Of a stretch of 7,298 nucleotides of DNA, positions 5,651-7,298 are shown one piece after another (the stretch's first letter is position 1; each line of letters opens with the position of its first letter). Source of the stretch: an uncultured Sphingobium sp. (lineage in GTDB: Bacteria > Pseudomonadota > Alphaproteobacteria > Sphingomonadales > Sphingomonadaceae). The notes beneath the pieces are model-generated. The model searched no databases, was not told the DNA's origin, and was given only the letters and a program-made list of their open reading frames with translations. The stretch spans positions 1 to 7,298 of the forward strand of contig CAMLFF010000164.1 in NCBI GenBank assembly GCA_946479185.1, in the 5' to 3' direction. The translations under genes and the position numbers were made by a program.

Positions 5651-5689
5651 GAATGAGGGAGTCACGTCCCACGGATACGGAGCAATGTC

Positions 5690-6085
5690 ATGAAGACCGT
5701 CACCGCCAAAATACCCACTTATGAAGATGGCCGCGACGCCATCGTCTATCTCAAGGCGGGTGCGCAGAAGGTCGCAAGTCGCAGCCTGCCCGTCGTCGCC
5801 AGTGCTGCCGAGCATGCTGGCCAGCGCGTTTCCAAGTTGGCGACCGCAGCCTCGCACAGACTTTCACATTCGGCAGTCGCGCGCAGGGTGCGCCCAAGCA
5901 AGAGCGATCGGCTGATGACCGGGCTTGCTGCTTTCCCCTTGCTCCGGACGGCCAGCCGCTTTGCTGTGCGCAACCCGGCTGTCATCGCGGCTGCAGGTGC
6001 CGCCATTGCAATGATCGGCTACCTGGCATGGCGCCGCAGCGCAGAGCAGGGCCATGAGCCCGATCCGCTCCAGCAGGAGGTTTGA
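5690..6085 (+). CDS. Small membrane-anchored protein of unknown function, EcfG regulon
   Basis: A 131-residue protein I do not recognise by name. Residues 1-95 are Ala/Arg/Ser-rich, mostly soluble and helix-prone, with no catalytic motif visible. One membrane segment at about 96-114 (NPAVIAAAGAAIAMIGYLAW) is followed by RR and a short polar tail. A C-terminal anchor ending in a basic pair recalls the DUF883/ElaB/YqjD stress proteins that tether ribosomes to the inner membrane. The match is only in architecture, so this is a weak suggestion. The ATG is supported by GGAG 7 bases upstream, and a perfect EcfG promoter lies directly before. It is therefore very probably a stress-induced protein. 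It stands between two EcfG promoters and is not obviously in an operon with the acetyltransferase. Confidence 0.8.
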   Translation: MKTVTAKIPTYEDGRDAIVYLKAGAQKVASRSLPVVASAAEHAGQRVSKLATAASHRLSHSAVARRVRPSKSDRLMTGLAAFPLLRTASRFAVRNPAVIAAAGAAIAMIGYLAWRRSAEQGHEPDPLQQEV

Positions 6086-6101
6086 GCGGGGCCTCGCTCA
6101 A
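6082..6101 (+). terminator. Hairpin at the end of the small membrane protein gene (weak terminator)
   Basis: TTGAGCG (6082-6088) pairs perfectly with CGCTCAA (6095-6101) around a 6-base loop and includes the TGA stop codon. The downstream sequence has no compact T-run (only a loose TCTTTCTGTT about 15 bases on), so termination would be inefficient or need another factor. Confidence 0.35.
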
Positions 6102-6129
6102 CCCGTAGCGAATATCTTTCTGTTCGGCG

Positions 6130-6154
6130 GGAACGATCCCCTGAATTGACCGTT
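6130..6154 (+). promoter_or_regulatory. EcfG promoter in front of a structured non-coding region (perfect match)
   Basis: GGAAC (6130-6134), 16 bases and CGTT (6151-6154) match the consensus in full. Transcription would start near 6162. No protein start follows closely: the acetyltransferase start lies about 200 bases on, with strong hairpins in between. Confidence 0.78.
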
Positions 6155-6161
6155 TGAATAT

Positions 6162-6273
6162 CTGCGATCTGGCACCATCAGGCTAATTCGATGCTGCTGG
6201 CCCGGTGGTGCCAGATCCGTTTTCCCAAAATGCACGAGCCGTTATAACCGTAATCAGACGGTCTGCTCGTGCT
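6162..6273 (+). ncRNA. Candidate second EcfG-driven structured RNA or long 5' leader of the GNAT gene
   Basis: Immediately after the predicted start lies a perfect 12-bp stem, GATCTGGCACCA (6166-6177) with TGGTGCCAGATC (6206-6217), with a 28-base loop, then CGTTTTCCC. A second hairpin follows: GCACGAGC (6232-6239) with GCTCGTGC (6265-6272), enclosing an inner ACCGT/ACGGT stem (6247-6251 with 6258-6262). No ribosome site or open frame of note is present. It could be a free small RNA of about 60 or 110 bases, or a regulatory leader of the acetyltransferase gene. I cannot decide between these from sequence alone. Confidence 0.4.
6166..6223 (+). terminator. 12-bp hairpin followed by TTTT (possible terminator)
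   Basis: The perfect 12-bp stem (6166-6177 with 6206-6217) is followed two bases later by four T residues (6220-6223). The long loop and short T-run make it a moderate terminator candidate. If active, the 6130-6154 promoter would produce an RNA of only about 62 bases. Confidence 0.4.
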
Positions 6274-6358
6274 TGGTTGCCCTTCCTTACATTCTAGTTG
6301 ACGGATCAACTCCTTCTCCAGACACTGGGCTCTTCAAGCGCAGGCCGTCATCTGGAGA

Positions 6359-6937
6359 TTGCGACTGGTTACCCTGGAAACCGAGCGACTGATCCTGCGC
6401 CGCTGGCATGACGCCGATGTTGCACCCGCAGCGGCAATCAATGCTGATCCAGCCGTCATGCGCTGGATCGCAGCCGGCCCGATGACTGCGGCGGACTCCC
6501 TCCTCTACCTCATCCGAAACGATGCCTATTTCGATTCACACGGCTTCGGCATCTGGGCCGTCGAGCGGAAAGCGGATCAACGATTGATCGGCTTTGCCGG
6601 GCTACGGCTGTTCGATCGCCCGCGCCATCCGCTCGGCACCTGCACGGAAGCCGCATGGCGCTTTGCAGCAGACTGCTGGGCACAAGGCTATGCGAGCGAG
6701 GCAGCGACGGCTGCGTTTCGCGATGGGTTCAAACGTTGCGGCATCGAAACCATCACAAGCTGGGCATCTCCCCAGAACCTGCCATCCCAAAATCTGATGC
6801 GCCGCCTCGGCATGATTAGGCGGCCAGAGCGCGATTTCGAGGCGCCGACGCTGCCAAAAGGCCATGCCCTGCGCCAGCAACTCGTGTTCACTGCCGATCG
6901 GCAAAGCTGGCTCGCTGATCGAGCCGTGCCCACCTAA
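6359..6937 (+). CDS. GNAT family N-acetyltransferase (RimJ/RimL-like)
   Basis: A 192-residue protein with the GNAT_3-type pattern. It opens with [16 protein letters not shown] (6-21), followed by a central strand region ([20 protein letters not shown]) and the acetyl-CoA pyrophosphate-binding loop QGYASEA at residues 109-115. [13 protein letters not shown] at 140-152 is typical of the C-terminal half of the fold. It probably transfers acetyl from acetyl-CoA to an amine (a protein N-terminus or a small molecule); the substrate cannot be told. The start is TTG at 6359, the only usable start after the in-frame TGA at 6299-6301. GGAG at 6354-6357 lies just 1 base before it, which suggests weak translation. 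No clear promoter adjoins it. The EcfG promoter at 6130-6154 could reach it by read-through. Confidence 0.85.
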   Translation: MRLVTLETERLILRRWHDADVAPAAAINADPAVMRWIAAGPMTAADSLLYLIRNDAYFDSHGFGIWAVERKADQRLIGFAGLRLFDRPRHPLGTCTEAAWRFAADCWAQGYASEAATAAFRDGFKRCGIETITSWASPQNLPSQNLMRRLGMIRRPERDFEAPTLPKGHALRQQLVFTADRQSWLADRAVPT

Positions 6938-7026
6938 ATTGTCCATTCATTCCACGAATTACACGCCGCCGATGCGACAATATCGCCACCGTCACGATGC
7001 TTCCGATCGGATCCAACCGTAAATTC

Positions 7027-7055
7027 TTGACAGAATCGCTGGATTTGCCCATTGC
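7027..7055 (+). promoter_or_regulatory. Possible housekeeping promoter before the helicase gene
   Basis: A perfect TTGACA (-35) at 7027-7032 is followed after 17 bases by CATTGC, a poor -10. Transcription from here would give a leader of about 65 bases. The rest of the 191-base gap between the acetyltransferase and helicase genes shows nothing I can name, and no GGAAC site. Confidence 0.3.
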
Positions 7056-7128
7056 GCGGGCGGTTGGCCGCGCGCTCCGTGCTGCGCTGTTCGGCCCAAG
7101 AGCGCACCCCTCACCATATGGAAACCTG

Positions 7129-7298
7129 ATGTCATTTGCCGATCTCGGCCTGTCAGACGAATTGCTCAGAGCTGTTGAGGAATCGGGCTACACAGAGCCT
7201 ACCCCCATTCAGATGCAGGCGATCCCCTCGGTCCTGATGATGCGCGACATCATCGGCGTCGCCCAGACGGGCACCGGCAAGACCGCCAGCTTCGTGCT
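7129..7298 (+). CDS. DEAD-box RNA helicase, 5' part (3' end outside window)
   Basis: The first 56 codons are visible. They begin [20 protein letters not shown], with the upstream aromatic Phe3, the Q motif GYTEPTPIQ (20-28) and the Walker A motif AQTGTGKT (45-52, Lys51), then TASFV. This is the standard opening of RhlE/CsdA-type ATP-dependent RNA helicases, which unwind RNA in ribosome assembly and mRNA decay. The start follows GGAAACC after a short gap. The frame is open to the last base. The subfamily cannot be assigned from the N-terminus. Confidence 0.93.
   Translation, partial: MSFADLGLSDELLRAVEESGYTEPTPIQMQAIPSVLMMRDIIGVAQTGTGKTASFV

Larger units (their letters stand above)
5313..5689. 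other. Intergenic region phyR / small membrane protein with two plus-strand EcfG promoters and a candidate RNA
   Basis: A 377-base stretch without a protein gene. From left to right it holds the phyR leader (minus strand), a degenerate EcfG-like site on the minus strand (5405-5381), an A/T-rich spacer (about 5421-5443), an EcfG-like promoter (5445-5469), a two-hairpin candidate RNA (about 5477-5598) and a perfect EcfG promoter (5626-5650) for the next gene. Confidence 0.7.

Noticed and set aside
6938..6981. ATTGTC/GACAAT inverted repeat after the acetyltransferase gene
   Set aside because: It has only a 6-bp stem, a 32-base loop and no T-run, so it is not convincing as a terminator.
1..7298. 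Mobile elements, CRISPR, tRNA or rRNA, phage genes
   Set aside because: No transposase or integrase motifs, no terminal inverted repeats with target duplications, no repeat-spacer arrays and no tRNA-like cloverleaf were seen. The window reads as a stable chromosomal locus.

Overview
This window carries the core locus of the alphaproteobacterial general stress response (GSR). Its layout and protein sequences fit Sphingomonadales (Sphingomonas/Sphingobium/Sphingopyxis type). Indicators are the PhyR, NepR and EcfG proteins, an HWE-family histidine kinase, a FAT GUY-type single-domain response regulator, GC-rich coding sequence, and repeated GGAAC-N16-CGTT promoters of the EcfG sigma factor.

Layout. 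1-744 (+) is the 3' part of an EAL-domain c-di-GMP phosphodiesterase gene. It converges, across a bidirectional terminator, on a minus-strand block. In transcription order that block is nepR (anti-sigma factor, ~2399-2226), ecfG (sigma factor, ~2242-1655, overlapping nepR), a single-domain response regulator (1607-1218) and a small GlsB/YeaQ-family membrane protein (1088-819). Divergent from nepR is a CHASE-domain HWE histidine kinase (2758-4425, +), probably PhyP/PhyK-like. It converges on phyR (5312-4515, -) across a second strong bidirectional terminator. To the right of phyR are a non-coding segment with a candidate small RNA (~5477-5598), a small membrane protein (5690-6085, +), a second structured intergenic region, a GNAT acetyltransferase (6359-6937, +) and the start of a DEAD-box RNA helicase gene (from 7129, cut by the window end).

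How it works together (known pathway, applied by homology). Under stress, HWE kinases control phosphorylation of PhyR. Phospho-PhyR uses its sigma-like domain to bind NepR, which frees EcfG to transcribe genes with GGAAC-N16-CGTT promoters. I read three full matches to that consensus (minus strand 2728-2704; plus strand 5626-5650 and 6130-6154) and two one-mismatch matches (plus strand 2702-2726 and 5445-5469). The kinase, nepR-ecfG, a putative small RNA, a membrane protein of unknown function and a second structured intergenic transcript therefore all appear to be part of the regulon they help control.

Most interesting points. (1) An apparently EcfG-driven RNA between phyR and the small membrane protein has two hairpins, each displaying the same CACCCCCCCA sequence in its loop. 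It resembles the Caulobacter GSR RNA GsrN in concept. (2) A palindromic EcfG site could fire in both directions, toward nepR-ecfG and toward the kinase. (3) A perfect EcfG promoter at 6130-6154 is followed directly by strong hairpins rather than by a gene. No mobile element, CRISPR array, tRNA or rRNA was seen.
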